NCBI GenBank assembly: GCA_950295325.1
Contig: OX485805.1
Span: 49,066,758 to 49,130,757 of the forward strand
DNA: 64,000 nucleotides
Source: Polytrichum commune
Lineage: Eukaryota; Streptophyta; Polytrichopsida; Polytrichales; Polytrichaceae
Reading direction: 5' to 3'
Made by a program: the position numbers and the translations under genes. Positions 34,098 through 46,558 of the stretch are shown here, in pieces (the first letter of the stretch is position 1; every line of letters starts with the position of its first letter). The notes below the pieces were generated by a model that saw only the letters and a program-made list of their open reading frames with translations, was not told the origin of the DNA and ran no database searches.

Positions 34098-37000
34098 ATC
34101 AGCCATAAACCCCCAATTTATGCGTCCCACTTTATGCGTTGTAGTCCGGATGAGAGCCCATGGCTCACATGTGATTAATCCCCTCACTTAGCCCTTGTAA
34201 TTTGTTACTCAATGTTCCTGGGACACAAGTTTAACCCACGTAATTCTTCATTCCAATGGTGCAAGGCCGAGTATTCAGAAATACTCCTTGCTCTCACAAC
34301 AAGTGCTAGTCACCACTGTCATTAATCCTAACCCACTCTGAGCCTTTCTACCTACAACTACATATCCCTACTTTACGTAAAACTATTTTTTGAACAACAA
34401 GTAACCCATTGCCCATGTGGCTCACTCATTCGCCGTCACATTAACCCAACTTCCCAACTATTCACCCTCTCTTAAGCCCTGATTGTCATAGTAAAGTAGA
34501 CCCCCCACGCCCTTACTGCAACTCGGGAGTTCCAAAAACCTCCTAGACCCAGTGCTTGATGTTCATCCCGCACTGATACATCTCCTGTTAGCCTCGGTTC
34601 TTTGCCCCTCTTGCCCCCTCCTTCCAAGTGGCACCTCCAGAGACCTCTTCTAGCACCCAACACGAGGTTTGTCCCTCGACATCCAAGCTTTTTCACAACA
34701 GACGTTAATCATGGTCAGCAATGTGCAGCAATTCGACACATTGAGCTCTGATGTTTGGAATTCAACAATGCTCCCTTGGGCTGCATCCCCTCTAGACACG
34801 AGGCTTCAACCACCTCGTGGAATTTCTCCGACCTTATCTGCTAGTGACTCAAGCTGCGGTAAAGAAAATGTGATGATCGCCCTTCACCCCCCTGTGAGTA
34901 GCCACCCGAGTTCATTTCCTCTCCCTACGCTGTCACCGACCTCAACTCACCGATGAGCTCCCCGTGGCCAAACAACCTAATCACCCTCCTTGGAGACAGA
35001 ACCTGCATTCTTGCCAGCCAACCACCTTGAATCTCTCCTCCGAGAATTTGTTAACTAGACTCACCCTCTCCAGCTGGCTCTGTGGCGAATTAGATGTTGA
35101 TTTCCAACGAGGATTCCCCTTCTCCCCACTTTTAGTACCTCCCTTGTAGGGCAGGGATCATTTAAATCTGAGGCAGTCCTCGCCACCCCCAATCCGGACT
35201 TGCAGGCTCAATGTTGGCTACCAACACCCATGAATTCGCTAAGAATCCACACTGAATTGCGAACAGCAACAATGCGATGGCTACCAGCCCACTTCCCTCC
35301 TTGCTGTCACGAAGAAGTATGTAACAGGACTTCGGCCACGTTAGCCGAGAGAGCACCAACAACGGATGTCAGGCGCTAAAGATTTTGGCAGCTATGGCTG
35401 CGGTTTCTCCGAGATAGATGTTGGTAACTCAGCATTAACATGAAGGCAACTGTTTCTCTCTTACCTCTGTGTTGCCCACCAGGCTCGCATCTTCTCCACC
35501 CACTGCCCGCAACACAACCCTTCTTGTTTGAAGCAATCAACACTCACTGTAGTTGGCTGCCTCCGAGCAACGTAGAGCCTCCGCCCACGACCGCTCTTCA
35601 CCATCGAGAGAGAGTGTGAAGCTCGGCCCTCAGCCGAAACAGGGGACCCCCCCTTTCCTAGATCCGGGAATCAAGTGCCTTACCCAACCGTGGGTAACGA
35701 CCTTACTTCTTTCATGAACCTACTCTAATCCTAAAAACAAACACCCACGCGCCCTAAGTAACCGCTTGATCCAAGCTCAAGCCACATCCTACCTAACATC
35801 ACCCTCCATCTAATTAACACAACTTAAATACTTTTTAGTTTTTTTTCTTTTCTTAAACTAAACACCTAACTCCAATCACATGATAAGTAATTTTATGCCA
35901 CTCAAGTCCCTCCTACCATTTAAGCTAACTTAACCCAATGTTAATTCTAGGTTCCTCATGTGATTTTGGGTTAAATAAAAATGTGAACACAGTATTGGGC
36001 TCACAAAGTCTTAAAGGGATTGGGCAACCTCAAGTCCCTTATATGACACTGCCAAGTACAACAACTACACAAAGGACAAGTTGAGGATGGACTTTTATTT
36101 GTACATTCAGAGCTCCTCGATGCATAAGGGGAATACAATCTTCAACGTCTTTGGGGGAACCAAACCTACGTATGCCGGGTTGGTAAGTTTCAATTGACTG
36201 CTCGAAACTATTAGTTGAAAGTTCATGTTTATTTTTTTATTTTAGTGGTGGCTATAGTTTTCAGTGGTTGCTAGGAAAACACTATGAGTGAATTGTTTTT
36301 TTTAAATGCCTTCTTAGTTTTTTACTTCACTGATGTATTGGTTCAATATTTTGGACGGTCAACTAAAACATATTCATTCTCTGCTCCTCACTCCAATCCT
36401 TTGTGCATGTAGATGTTGGGGCTTGAATGTATATTCATACATTGAAGAAGCAAACATTTCTTTCTACAAGGTCTAAAAACTTTAGCCAAGAAGATTGACA
36501 TCCTCAACTGAAAGGGCATCGTGGATGGAGAAAGGTCCTTTGAACCAGGTGAGGCGGAATGTACCTGCACTCATCACCCATGTCCATGGCCTGGAACCTC
36601 TTGTTATCCTTCATTTGGGGGGAACTTTGCATGCGGCATAAGCAGAAGGGGTGGAGGAAGAGGAGAAAGATGAGCAGGAGGAGGAGGCAACCATGGATGT
36701 TGGGGAGGAGAGGCTTCAAGAGGATGTAGGGTTGATAGGCCACACCCAAAATTCTAAGGCTCTTTAGCGGAAGAAGGTGTTGTGGATTGAGATGCCTCAA
36801 AGCAAACTCAATCTAAAGCTAGCAGTGGACCATGCAAGGGACATGTCTCCCGGGATGCCATGGCTACATTCAGGGAGTGCAAAAGGAGAAGGTTAAGAAG
36901 TTGGACAATGACTATGCACCTAACAAAACCATTGCCATCTCCAACAAGGACAAGAATAACCAAAAGTCGGCGAAGAGACTTAATTAGGTCAAACCTCCCT

Positions 37001-39096
37001 CCCGCTTCAACGTTGCGGGTATGGTGAAGGTTGAGTAAGAGGTATTGATCGTCAAGCAGGCGAATAAACGTCGGCTCAAGGAGGAAAAACAACACATTAG
37101 CTAGAGAAGGCCACCATGGAAAAACCTCTGGTGAAAGAAGAAGTTGCACAGTTGAAGGCGCTTCTCCTAAGAAAGGAGTGGGAAAGGGTCCAACCACAAA
37201 TCGACTAGACATCATGTTTGTCATTCAAGGCATGTTTGATCATGGTTTGATTGTTGCTCCCTCGAGCTCGTTCCCGCACCTGCCACAAGGATTCCCAACA
37301 CAATAGTTCATGCAACAACCCTTTCGTGTTCGCATACTGTGAGCCCAATATTGAGCCCACACATGTTCATAAACCTTAAAATTCATTAAAACTTAGGCTT
37401 TGATTTTTCATCAAGTATTTAAAAACATAAAAAGAGTGGGGCTTTGAATTTAGAAGTAGAATTAAACATTAGGCTAGGACATTAGCACTTTATTGCTTGT
37501 AAGGGAGTGGCTCGAGCGAGGATTTAGTAACCATGCTTAGGTGTTAGGGTGTTCATTTAGGGCAATGGCCATGTTTTAGTTAGGAGGGAGACCGCTACCC
37601 AACGGTGGGTAAGGCTCCGGATTTCCAGATCCAAGGAAGAGGCCCCTGGACCTCTCGGTCTCTCTCTTTGTTTTTCTCTTTGTTTTTCTCTCTCTCGTTG
37701 TTGCTCTTTGTGTGTGGGGGAGGGAGGTTGTTGTATGTGAGTCGGCGAATGTAGCAGTTGAGGCTAGGGAGGTGGTCCAACTATGGATGGAGGAGAGTGA
37801 GCGCCTCGGGAGGGCGAACCTAGAAGTAACCATCCAGGGGAATGAGGGCACCTCAGTCCGAAGGTGGATAGGAGAGAAATCCACTTCGGCAATCTGTTGC
37901 CGCTAACCGGAATATGGATGGAAGGAGTCGAGAACTCCAGACCGAATCGGAGCAGCCCAGTTCAAGATTTCAGCTCCCGAAATTTGTCACAGGGAGGTAG
38001 GACTTCAGACATGAAGGAGGAAAACGATGGACAACTGAGGGATCCCCCTACAATTGCGCACCTGGGCTTAATAGGCTGGTTGGGAGGTAGGAGAATCACG
38101 GAGCAGAGAGGGGAGGAGGTCTCCGAGAGAGCAAGGAAGGGCTCAAATCACTACAGATCGCATTCGACAAGTAAAAATATGTGTCGACCGAGGAAGAACT
38201 CTCAACTATAGATAACAAAGGAAGTTCTGCGAGCAAGGAAGTTCTTGCCTTGAAAGTGAATACAACTAGTCGAATTCGATTGAGTGCAGGGAAGAATTTT
38301 CAGCATAGCCATTCGAACTCAGCTCATTGAGAGTTGCCTACCTATTGCCGCAAGGGCGCAATGTTGCTGTCACACATGACTCAAACATCGAGCATTGTGG
38401 TATGAAATGGGCAAACAATGACGTAGCATAGGCAGGTGAATCTCTGCACCATCAGTGCGAGGAGGAATTGCAAGGGGAGCAACTCCAACAACCAATACAG
38501 TGAGAAGTCTTGGCAGGAGAATTCAGGAGAAATCTGGTAGGAGGTAGTTGGGAGCCTCGGCCTCCAGTAGGCTGAGTGTTGGTGAGAATCTCTGAAACAG
38601 AAGGGGAAGGGGGTCTGTGGGTTACTGGGATCCAGCAAGGGTTCGATCCATGAGCCTTCGAGTTAATGAAGTTGACGCCAACCTCTTGAGAGGGCAGTGA
38701 GCTCATGATAGTTGAGGGGGTTAGGTAGGGTGAAGCAACTAAATGTGGGGGAATAGGAAGTCAGTTAGGTAGAGGGATTTAAGAATTGATAGGACTACCA
38801 ATTGGGTGATTTTGTAGGTTTTAATGCAAGTAAGAATTGGCTAGGTTAATTAGTGATTTTAGTGCTATAGGTGAGGACTTGAGGGTGGATGTGTTGATGA
38901 ACAAGAGAAGGTGGAGTATTTCTAAATACTTGGCACTTAGCTTGCACTCTTGAATAAAAGTTGTGTGTCTTATGTTTAATTGGATGGAGCATTGGGAATG
39001 TGAGTCCAAAGACTGAAAGAAGCAAAACAAGTACATGTGAGCCATAGGCTCTCACCTGGACTAAGACGCATAAAGGTGGGGGTTTATGGCTGACAC
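34098..39096. repeat. 5-kb inverted arrangement of two diverged copies
   Basis: 34098-34172 (AGCCATAAACCCCCAATTTATG, GATGAGAGCCCATGGCTCACATG) is inverted at 39032-39096. A second inner pair is 35661-35790 (TTACCCAACCGTGGGTAACG, then AAGCTCAAGCCAC) and 37480-37640 reverse complemented (TTACCCACCGTTGGGTAGCG, GCTCGAGCCAC). The pairs lie at similar distances from a centre near 36.6 kb. The arms are GC-richer than the surroundings. Between them, 36.05-36.18 kb reads YNNYTKDKLRMDFYLYIQSS, a possible element protein. This is either an old foldback element or two copies of one repeat inserted head to head. Confidence 0.55.
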
Positions 39097-40249
39097 ATAC
39101 GCCCCCTTGCAATAGTTTTCTCATCATGAGGGCCCCATCTAGGGGCAGGCACTAGCAAAAATGTAGAAAACCACATGCGAGAAAATGTAGGGTGGAGTTT
39201 ATTCAAGACCCATAATTTTTATATTTTGTTTAGATATATAATAACGTCCTCTAAATGTGGATATGGGAATTTATATATATATATATATAATTCCCAGATT
39301 ATGGTGTGATTTAAGTTGTGGTATCATTTTTATTTAGATGTAAAATAACATAAATAAAATTAGGTTTAGATTTTTTTAACTTATACGTTCAACATAAATC
39401 ATTTGCCATTAGTGGCATTGGATAAGAAATAGGCAAAATATATGTGGGCATGTGGATAGATTTGTTGAAATGCTTGTCTTTGGATGAAAGACACCTTCAT
39501 CCGACGATGGAAGGGTTGGTTGGCTTAATTAGGGTAGTAGGAACTGTTTGTAGGGTATCAAGGTAGTATTGGGGATGTGGTAAGCATGGAAAAAGTAATT
39601 TTAGGGTTTTGAAAGAAATCGTTGAGCTCGATAACATTGAGCTCATTTTATCAATTCCATCATTAGGTTTTTGTTTTATCCTCTAGTCAGCCACCAAAGT
39701 CTCTTTATGTTGAGCACTTGCTTGCTCAACTTTGGCTTAGGAGCGCTCGCTCACCGTGCTTGCTTGATCTTGGTCTTCAGAGGTTGAATGCTTCCTCGTT
39801 GTGCTCACTTGCTCTCGTACTTGGAGGCTGAAGTGCGCGACCACATTTCATTGCGATAAGCATAGCAATGTGGGGCAATACTTGCATAATACTGTGAAAA
39901 TATTTTGCAAACAACTTCCTTTGTGAGGGCGGTGCTAGCAGAGATTTAAATGATAAAGATGAAGGTGACAACATGGTAGCAACAAAAATATATAATTTAC
40001 TATCATCATACAAAAGTAGTTCTAAAAGATCAAGCTGACACATAATTTACAAATCAACTCTGGCATCTCAGTTGACTGGAAATCTTTTTCACTCAAAAGA
40101 CCGGCTTACCTATGTTCAAAATTCAATTTATTTTAACAAATTCATTATATTCGGTAATCGGAAATTTTTTCATAATTTTGAGACTATTTAAGGACGTGTT
40201 TTTCAAATAAAGAACAAGAAAAACACAAAAATATATTCAATGTGACTTT

Positions 40250-40594
40250 CTCGGGGGGGGGGGGGGCAGTGTGTTAGAAAGTTAAGGATATAGGTGCAAA
40301 CAACTACTATTTTATAGGGGGGTATTATTTTCAATTCTCTTCTTTTTTTCACATGCTATCATTATGTAAATTTCTACTTTGGGTTAATAGAAAAATGGCA
40401 TGCATTACTTATAATTCCAAATTCCCTATTATTCCATACCCTATAGTACTTTAAAGATGTCCAGTGCAATTTTTGATACCCTATATTACTCTTAAGTCTA
40501 ATTATAAAATTTTGCCCCCATGTTTTTAAAATACCCTATCATTTGTTCGCACGTATATTGCTACTCCAACCAATGACTACCCCCCCCCCCCGAG
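40250..40594. mobile_element. 345-bp poly-G MITE, copy 2
   Basis: CTCG(n)CAGTGTGTTAG to GACTAC(C)nGAG, flanked by GTGACTTT at 40242-40249 and 40595-40602. Near-identical to 26638-26982, with the same length of 345 bp despite homopolymer ends. Inserted within the 3.3-kb element. Confidence 0.9.
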
Positions 40595-40725
40595 GTGACT
40601 TTATAAAATGATTTGCATGGGCGGCACTAACCAATTTGGCACAAATACATGTCATCACAACAAGAAATTGAACTAGATATTAAATCATTTGCATTTATTT
40701 TGAGATTTTCCAAAGTCTTTAATCA

Positions 40726-41228
40726 ATGAACATAGTGATCAATAATTATGTAACAACATCTTCTGCTTTCTTCTATGATACTTGGACTTGGTTCGGATTG
40801 TGGGGTTTTTTTGATAGTGCAATACTCGGTCATCCATACTTACTAATGCAGTTCGACGGACACAAGGTAAACCAACTAGTAATATACAAGTACCAGAGTT
40901 TGGGACATGGTGGATTGAACGGGTTCAAAAAACTACGAGGAGGTTTGGGACCAATGGGAACAACTGGGAACCATGTAGGCAAGCCATTTATTTGCAAAAC
41001 AAATCAACTTAAGGAATAAGCTTACCCACTTACATGATCATATTGTCATAGTTTAATAAGGCGCTAGTCAATTGAAATTTAAGTATGACCATAGCGATTG
41101 AAAATGGATTGATTTGGACTCCAAAATTTCCATGGTCACTATGTCTTTTAGTTCAGCCGTTAATTTGTATTCTTTAAATCTTGTAGATGATGCCTCACTT
41201 AATGAATTCGTGGCAAAAAACTAGCCTA
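40726..41228 (+). pseudogene. Decayed copy of the element-encoded protein
   Basis: An open stretch 40726-41019 (WTWFGLWGFFDSAILGHPYL..LGPMGTTGNHVGKPF) is followed, after stops, by KWIDLDSKISMVTMSFSSAV and SLNLVDDASLNEFVAKN before TAG near 41226. The last part aligns with the tail of the 18727 protein (WVDVDAIIS.., TLDEVDANSLSEF). No known domain was recognised. Confidence 0.5.
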
Positions 41229-42447
41229 GTTATAATTTGCATATTTTATTTTATTTGTAATCTTGTGGACGTAGAGATTTGTCAAGCTTTTGTGATCTAT
41301 TTGGTGATTGTTGTTGCCCCATGAATAGAGTTGTGTGTTATCGAGTAAAAGTAAGACTCAACCCTCCAAGTGACATTTTTGGCAATTTTGGTGGTGATTC
41401 AAATTGTGTGGATGATTTGTATATAAATCACACCATATGAACTTATTGCAATTATGATGTGTGTTTTTTCCCTAAATACCTAAAGTGTGTATTTTTTCAG
41501 GTATTTGAAGGAATGTCCTTATAGAGATTTTATCAATTTGTGTGTTGTCATTTCTTGTATCTGAGTCCTCCCATTGTTTGTATTGTCTCCTATTGGTTAT
41601 ATATCTCCCCTTGGTACCCCACTATGGATATGTGTGATATTTTATTTGCAGTTTGCACTCTTTGGCAAGTTCCCTATTCTCTCCAAGATACATCATTTTC
41701 AAATCATTTCTATTGGACCCTAAACACTTGATGCTGAATTTAAATATTGTACTTTAATGCTACAGTTCAATGTATGCCTAGTACATATATATGGTTGGAT
41801 TGAGGGTGTATGCGAGGATGTATGTTTGTACAAGAATTTTTTGGTTGGGTTCAAGGTGTTGGAATTTTGAAGTCCTTTGTATGTTTTAATACTTGAAAGT
41901 TAATGATAGTATAATCTTCATTGTTGGTAATGTTGAAGTCCAATCTTTAAGTGTATATTTGAAGGTGTATATTAAAGATGAAGGTGTAATGTTCTTTGTT
42001 GTTGTTGAAGATTTATGTATTTTGGTGTTGATTTGTTAATTATGTATGTTGGAAATGAAGCTTAATATGTATGTTGAAGTTATTTTATTGCTATAATGTA
42101 TGTTGTTCCTATGTTGGTTGGATGCTAAATTTCATAATATGATGGTTGTATGTGTAATGTGCAGAGTAATATATGCATAATGTAATGTATCAATAATGTA
42201 CTATATGCGTAATGCATGTGCAAATTGTTTACACAAAATTTCAAAATTTATAAATAACATAGGGTGATTAAAATTATACAACTCTAAAATTTATATATAA
42301 TGATAAGGTGTTAGAAAATACCATCCAATAGAAATTTAGCTACTTATAATGTGGAAAAATTCAATGAAGGAAGGTAAATGCCCCCTTCATTAAAAAGGGG
42401 GTTCTCGCATGTGTATACATAAATCAAGTGTAGATGCATCTCCCATG

Positions 42448-43600
42448 GGCCCCATCCATATTATTAACCCATATGCAGTAAATGGACAACTTGCAGATCT
42501 GGGGGCAATCCAAGGGTCCCAACACTTATGCCCTCCCTCCCCCTAAGGTCTTGATCACCTCGCCACCAAGAAGATGATCCATCCATGTTTCGGGTGCCCA
42601 TCAAAAACTCATTTATTCCCCATCTCCCGCAAACACACACTACATCCAATGTGGTGACACCCTAGATGTTGCTCGTGATGGCCTCCCCGTTGGGGGCGAC
42701 ACCCCACCCTTTGTAGAGCTATTTCATACGGTTGACTGAAACCAACCCCTTCTTCTAGCCGACCATGAGGCTTACCTCTCTCCCCCCCCCCCCCCCCCCC
42801 CAATGCCCTTGTAGTTGGGTAGGAGCAACATGCAATTGTAGGCAATGATGACATGGACCTAGATGTTGAAGGTCTGGGTGATACTTGAAATCTCAAACCA
42901 ACTGATAAACCAATGGATGATAAGCACTCAAATTCTGGCTTGGGACAAAGGCCTAATCCACAACTTGTGCAAGAGTAGGTTGTTGATAGTGTTGGTAAAG
43001 GTAGCGCTAAGTGTATTGGCAAGGCACCAATAGTGGATGCTTCTGTGGCTATTGGACATGACCATGACAAGGTAATACCTTGAGTCCTCACAATTTGGGT
43101 CCACCGCCCAAAACTTCTTGGTCAGTGTACATTTGTATTGTGTCTGCGCTCACTTCAACCCCCTCCTATCTCCACTCCTGAGATTCTCCTCCATGAGACT
43201 ATGCTCAAGTTACCTTTGCCGTGTGAAACCAATCTTATAGGACCATTAGGAATTTTTAAACTGCTCATTCAAACTAGATTATGGACCAATTGTACATATA
43301 GATTATGGACCAATTTTGTTGATAAAAAATTCACTTTGCCTCCATATTTATTTATATTTTATGTTCTCCGATTGCCTTGTGTGAAAATTGGCCTCTCTTC
43401 TCCTTTGAATGGTTTATGAGATGTGTATGTTTTCCCTTCATGAACAATTTGTGGCATGGTCTTGTTCTTTGCCTGCAAAATGTGCAAAATGGACCTACCA
43501 TAACATAGCCACCTCCCTTGCTCGTCTCCACATGATATGGAGCATGACATCACTACACCCCCTTGCTCGTTTCTTTAGCACATGGAGCACAATATGGTCA
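42448..43600. other. Repeat-like DNA with poly-C run
   Basis: A ~21-bp poly-C lies at 42782-42802. The minus-strand frame 42609-43091 spans that run and looks biased rather than coding. No supported gene. Confidence 0.35.
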
Positions 43601-43606
43601 CTCCCC

Positions 43607-44040
43607 TGATTTTGCCCACCCCTACTATAGTGGTTAAGCAATTGTTCTTAATTATGGACCTCAACGGGGTCCTAGTCCAATGTGTGCATTGCCCTAAGGC
43701 ACTGATGGTTCCCTTCTTTAAGCTTGAGAACATGGATTGCAACGGGCTCCCAATGTACATCAAGAGCAAGCTCGTTTAATTGCAGTCCGGACCCCACTAT
43801 TTCCTTCAGATTGCCCAATCCAAAATGATAGGTAACCATTTGGAGTTACACGAAATTGGATAATATCTAGGCCGACATAGAGTTCATCTTCAAGGGGAGT
43901 GAGCCCCTTACATGGTCCTAGGGCATGAGTCGTGCAGGACATTGATGACCCTGGAGGAGAAAGTTGTTAAGAAACCGCAGAACCCCACTGTCAACCAATA
44001 CTTGAAGGTGTTGAAACACATATAATGGGGCCAACTCCCC
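43607..44040 (+). pseudogene. Decayed FCP1-like (HAD) phosphatase domain
   Basis: VVKQLFLIMDLNGVLVQ resembles the nucleophile loop of FCP1/NLI-interacting phosphatases (DLNGxLV). About 40 residues later come GPHYFLQIAQ (RPG..FL region) and then GHESCRTLMTLEEKVVKKPQ, reminiscent of the family's W(G/D)QxxC..T segment. At least two stops interrupt it (43777 and later), so it is a relic. FCP1 enzymes dephosphorylate proteins such as the Pol II tail. The second aspartate of DxDx is replaced by Asn-Gly context. It is probably mobile-element-borne or a dispersed pseudogene. Confidence 0.45.
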
Positions 44041-45495
44041 ACTATGGTAGGATGTCCCTATGATTTGCGGCCCACCCATCAAAACACCCTGATGAGTGAC
44101 GACAACCCCTCCAAAAACACTTTGACCCCCACCTCCAACTACATAGTGTGTCCTATGTGAACGGTCTAGAAGGTCTAGGATTGATCCACCTTGGGATATA
44201 CTTTCAAGCTCTCATTGGGAGTGGGCTTCCTATCCCCCAATTCGTCCATAGTAAATTCCATAGGCAATAGATACATGGATCCAAAGGAGTACATAGAGAG
44301 TTATACAATCACAAAAATATAATAAACTTATTTGACATAATTGTTTTGGCCATGTGTAATTGTGCTTTGAATTTATATTGGTTTTCACATATCCCCCCTC
44401 TCCCCTTCCTACTTGTGATTTGGTTTATATTTTGTCCACTAGTTCTTTGGGGATTCAATCCAAGCATTTGTGCTTGCAAAGCCTTTTTTATGAAGAGGCC
44501 TACGATGCGCGTCTATAATTGACTACTCCAAAGAATCCCTGGACGATGGTATCATGGACAACGTCCCACCCAAGAAAATCTTCCGCCTCTCCTTATCCCC
44601 GTCACCACTTAAAGGAGTCACCCATGCACGCAATTGTGGTTGGGACTCCCCTTCTTGGTTTGGTGGCTTTGGATGTGCCCTTCATTTGTGCATGTATTTT
44701 TGTAATTTTCCTTGTTAAATGTGCTAACGTTTGAGTTTCACACGCCATTTCCCAATATTTTAAGGATTTTTCCTATATTCTTATATATATGAATGTCTCA
44801 AAATGTTCAAAAATCTCAAATTACCAAATATTTTGTTTAAAGCTAGCATATAGTAGAACTTAATATTTCAAAAACAAACATACTTTTGCGTTATGCTACA
44901 ATAAAATACAACAATTCATGCCTTGCATGTTTGTAGTTTTGAGCTGCTTTACATTGTGTCTTGACTTAGTCCCACCAAGTTCAAGTAATATAATTGGTGG
45001 AGAGCAGAGCCCCACTGTTTTTGGGTGTTACACTAGGTGCCAATTCAAAGTCTTGATATCCTACATGGTAGCATGGGTGGGTCACTTAGTGCATTTTACA
45101 AACAATGTGCAGCATAACATAGGGGAGGATTAATTTTCATTTGAAATAAAAATTACAAAGGAATTCCAAATAATGAAGGGTCCATTAGAAATAAATATTC
45201 CCACTATAAGTAAAGTAAATAGGTATAAATTGTCGGCCATTACATTTTATTACAACTAATATATGGGTTGAAGATTAGAATCCTAGGTGTTTGTTTAGTA
45301 TATATGTTTGTAAGCATGCACTAAGCATGTTGCACGAAATAGGATGACAACTTCATTGGATGTACATGTAGAAGTGTTGTGTGGCATATTTTCCTTTTTC
45401 TTTCGGATTTGGAGACTATGGTTACATAATGGAGATTATGGGGTGTTTGGGAATTCACAAAAATTGGTGGAGGCTAAATTTTTCGTAAGTTAACA
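44041..45495. other. Intergenic DNA; no gene seen
   Basis: Short unremarkable frames and AT-rich sequence. A pyrimidine-rich run lies at 44394-44411. Nothing could be assigned. Confidence 0.35.
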
Positions 45496-46558
45496 ATGTA
45501 TTGTGGATATCCAATTATCATGTCATTTTGTGGCACTTTTAAATTTTTATTGTGCAGACAAGAACCCAAACCTAGTTGTTCCGCTCCCTTGACGAACAAT
45601 GATGACTCATGCAAGGTGTTCTTTTTCAAAATTGCTTGCATGAATGGGCATAAGCGTGCATATGATTTTCATGAATTGGTGACACATTGCCAACACTTTG
45701 AACCATATATTTGATGTAGAGTGCACAAGGGACGAATTAACATTAAAAAAAACATAATAAGATGAAAAATGTATGGGAAGCACTTCATAAGCTTCAACCT
45801 GGAGAGGAGTGGTGTAATCTGGGTGACTACATTGATAATATCTTCAAATGTTGAGATAGTAATCACTTTGAAATAGGGATTGAAAGAAGCCCATAGGTTG
45901 TTCCGACCTTTTAACATGGTGCCAAATCCTCGATGCCCAACCGAAAAGAAATTATGGTATGAGAGGCCGTGGAGAGTTGAAAGAATTGATCCAAAGAGTT
46001 TTGCTTACTCACCTAGTGTCAGGCTAGTCTTAGGAGAGGATGGAAACTTGGAGGTGTTGCTAAATGTATTGAATACATAATTGTTTAATTTTTTAAAAAA
46101 TTATGATCAAATTACATTAAATTGAGGTTTTCTAGAAAACTTTGTAATGATGTCCTCAGGTTTATATTTAATTCAAGGACTATTGAAAAAAATTCAAAAA
46201 TATTAAGGTCATGAAATATACGTGCAATACCCGAATTAGCCATTTCCTTTTGAGTAGTACTTTTAATGATAAGTTTTAAAGATCTCATATTCTATATTTG
46301 AGTACCTAACAAAAAATAGAGGGCACCATTAAAAGAAATCCAATTTAAACAACATTTTGCAACTACTTTTAGGAGTTTGACCAAAAAATTATGGTTTTAG
46401 TATACCGGAGTATTTTTCTTGTATACTTGACCGTTCTTGCTCCCTTGCATTATTTCTATGGTGACCATGAGCTACAATGCTATCAAAAAAGTATACACAT
46501 TAGATAGGATTGATGCGCATGAGCTAGAAAATTTTGTGACTGAGAGAAATATATAGGG
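45496..46558 (+). pseudogene. Broken unrecognised protein, tail related to the 18727 protein
   Basis: Open pieces read KVFFFKIACMNGHKRAYDFH (to 45714), then after stops LFRPFNMVPNPRCPTEKKLW and YERPWRVERIDPKSFAYSPS ..VRLVLGEDGNLEVLLNVLNT (to 46080). Then, at ~46460-46558, IISMVTMSYNAIKKVYTLDR IDAHELENFVTERN and TAG. The last piece matches the tails at 18.97-19.07 kb and 41.1-41.2 kb. I infer a dead member of the same element family. Its ends were not located with confidence; sequence at 47345-47400 resembles a right end. Confidence 0.45.

Larger units (their letters stand above)
39139..42447. mobile_element. 3.3-kb hAT-like element with nested MITE
   Basis: Left end CTAGGGGCAGGCACTAGC, right end (reverse complement) CATGGGAGATGCATCTACACT, and both sides carry ACATGCGAGAA nearby. 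Flanked by GGCCCCAT at 39131-39138 and 42448-42455. The left sub-terminal sequence resembles that of the 16921 and 18485 elements. It contains the MITE at 40250 and the decayed frame at 40726-41228, so it is the largest and probably oldest member of the group seen here. Confidence 0.7.

Noticed and set aside
42609-43091. 160-residue minus-strand open frame
   Set aside because: It runs through a poly-C tract (giving poly-Gly) and has no recognisable domain or conserved block. Its composition suggests a chance frame.
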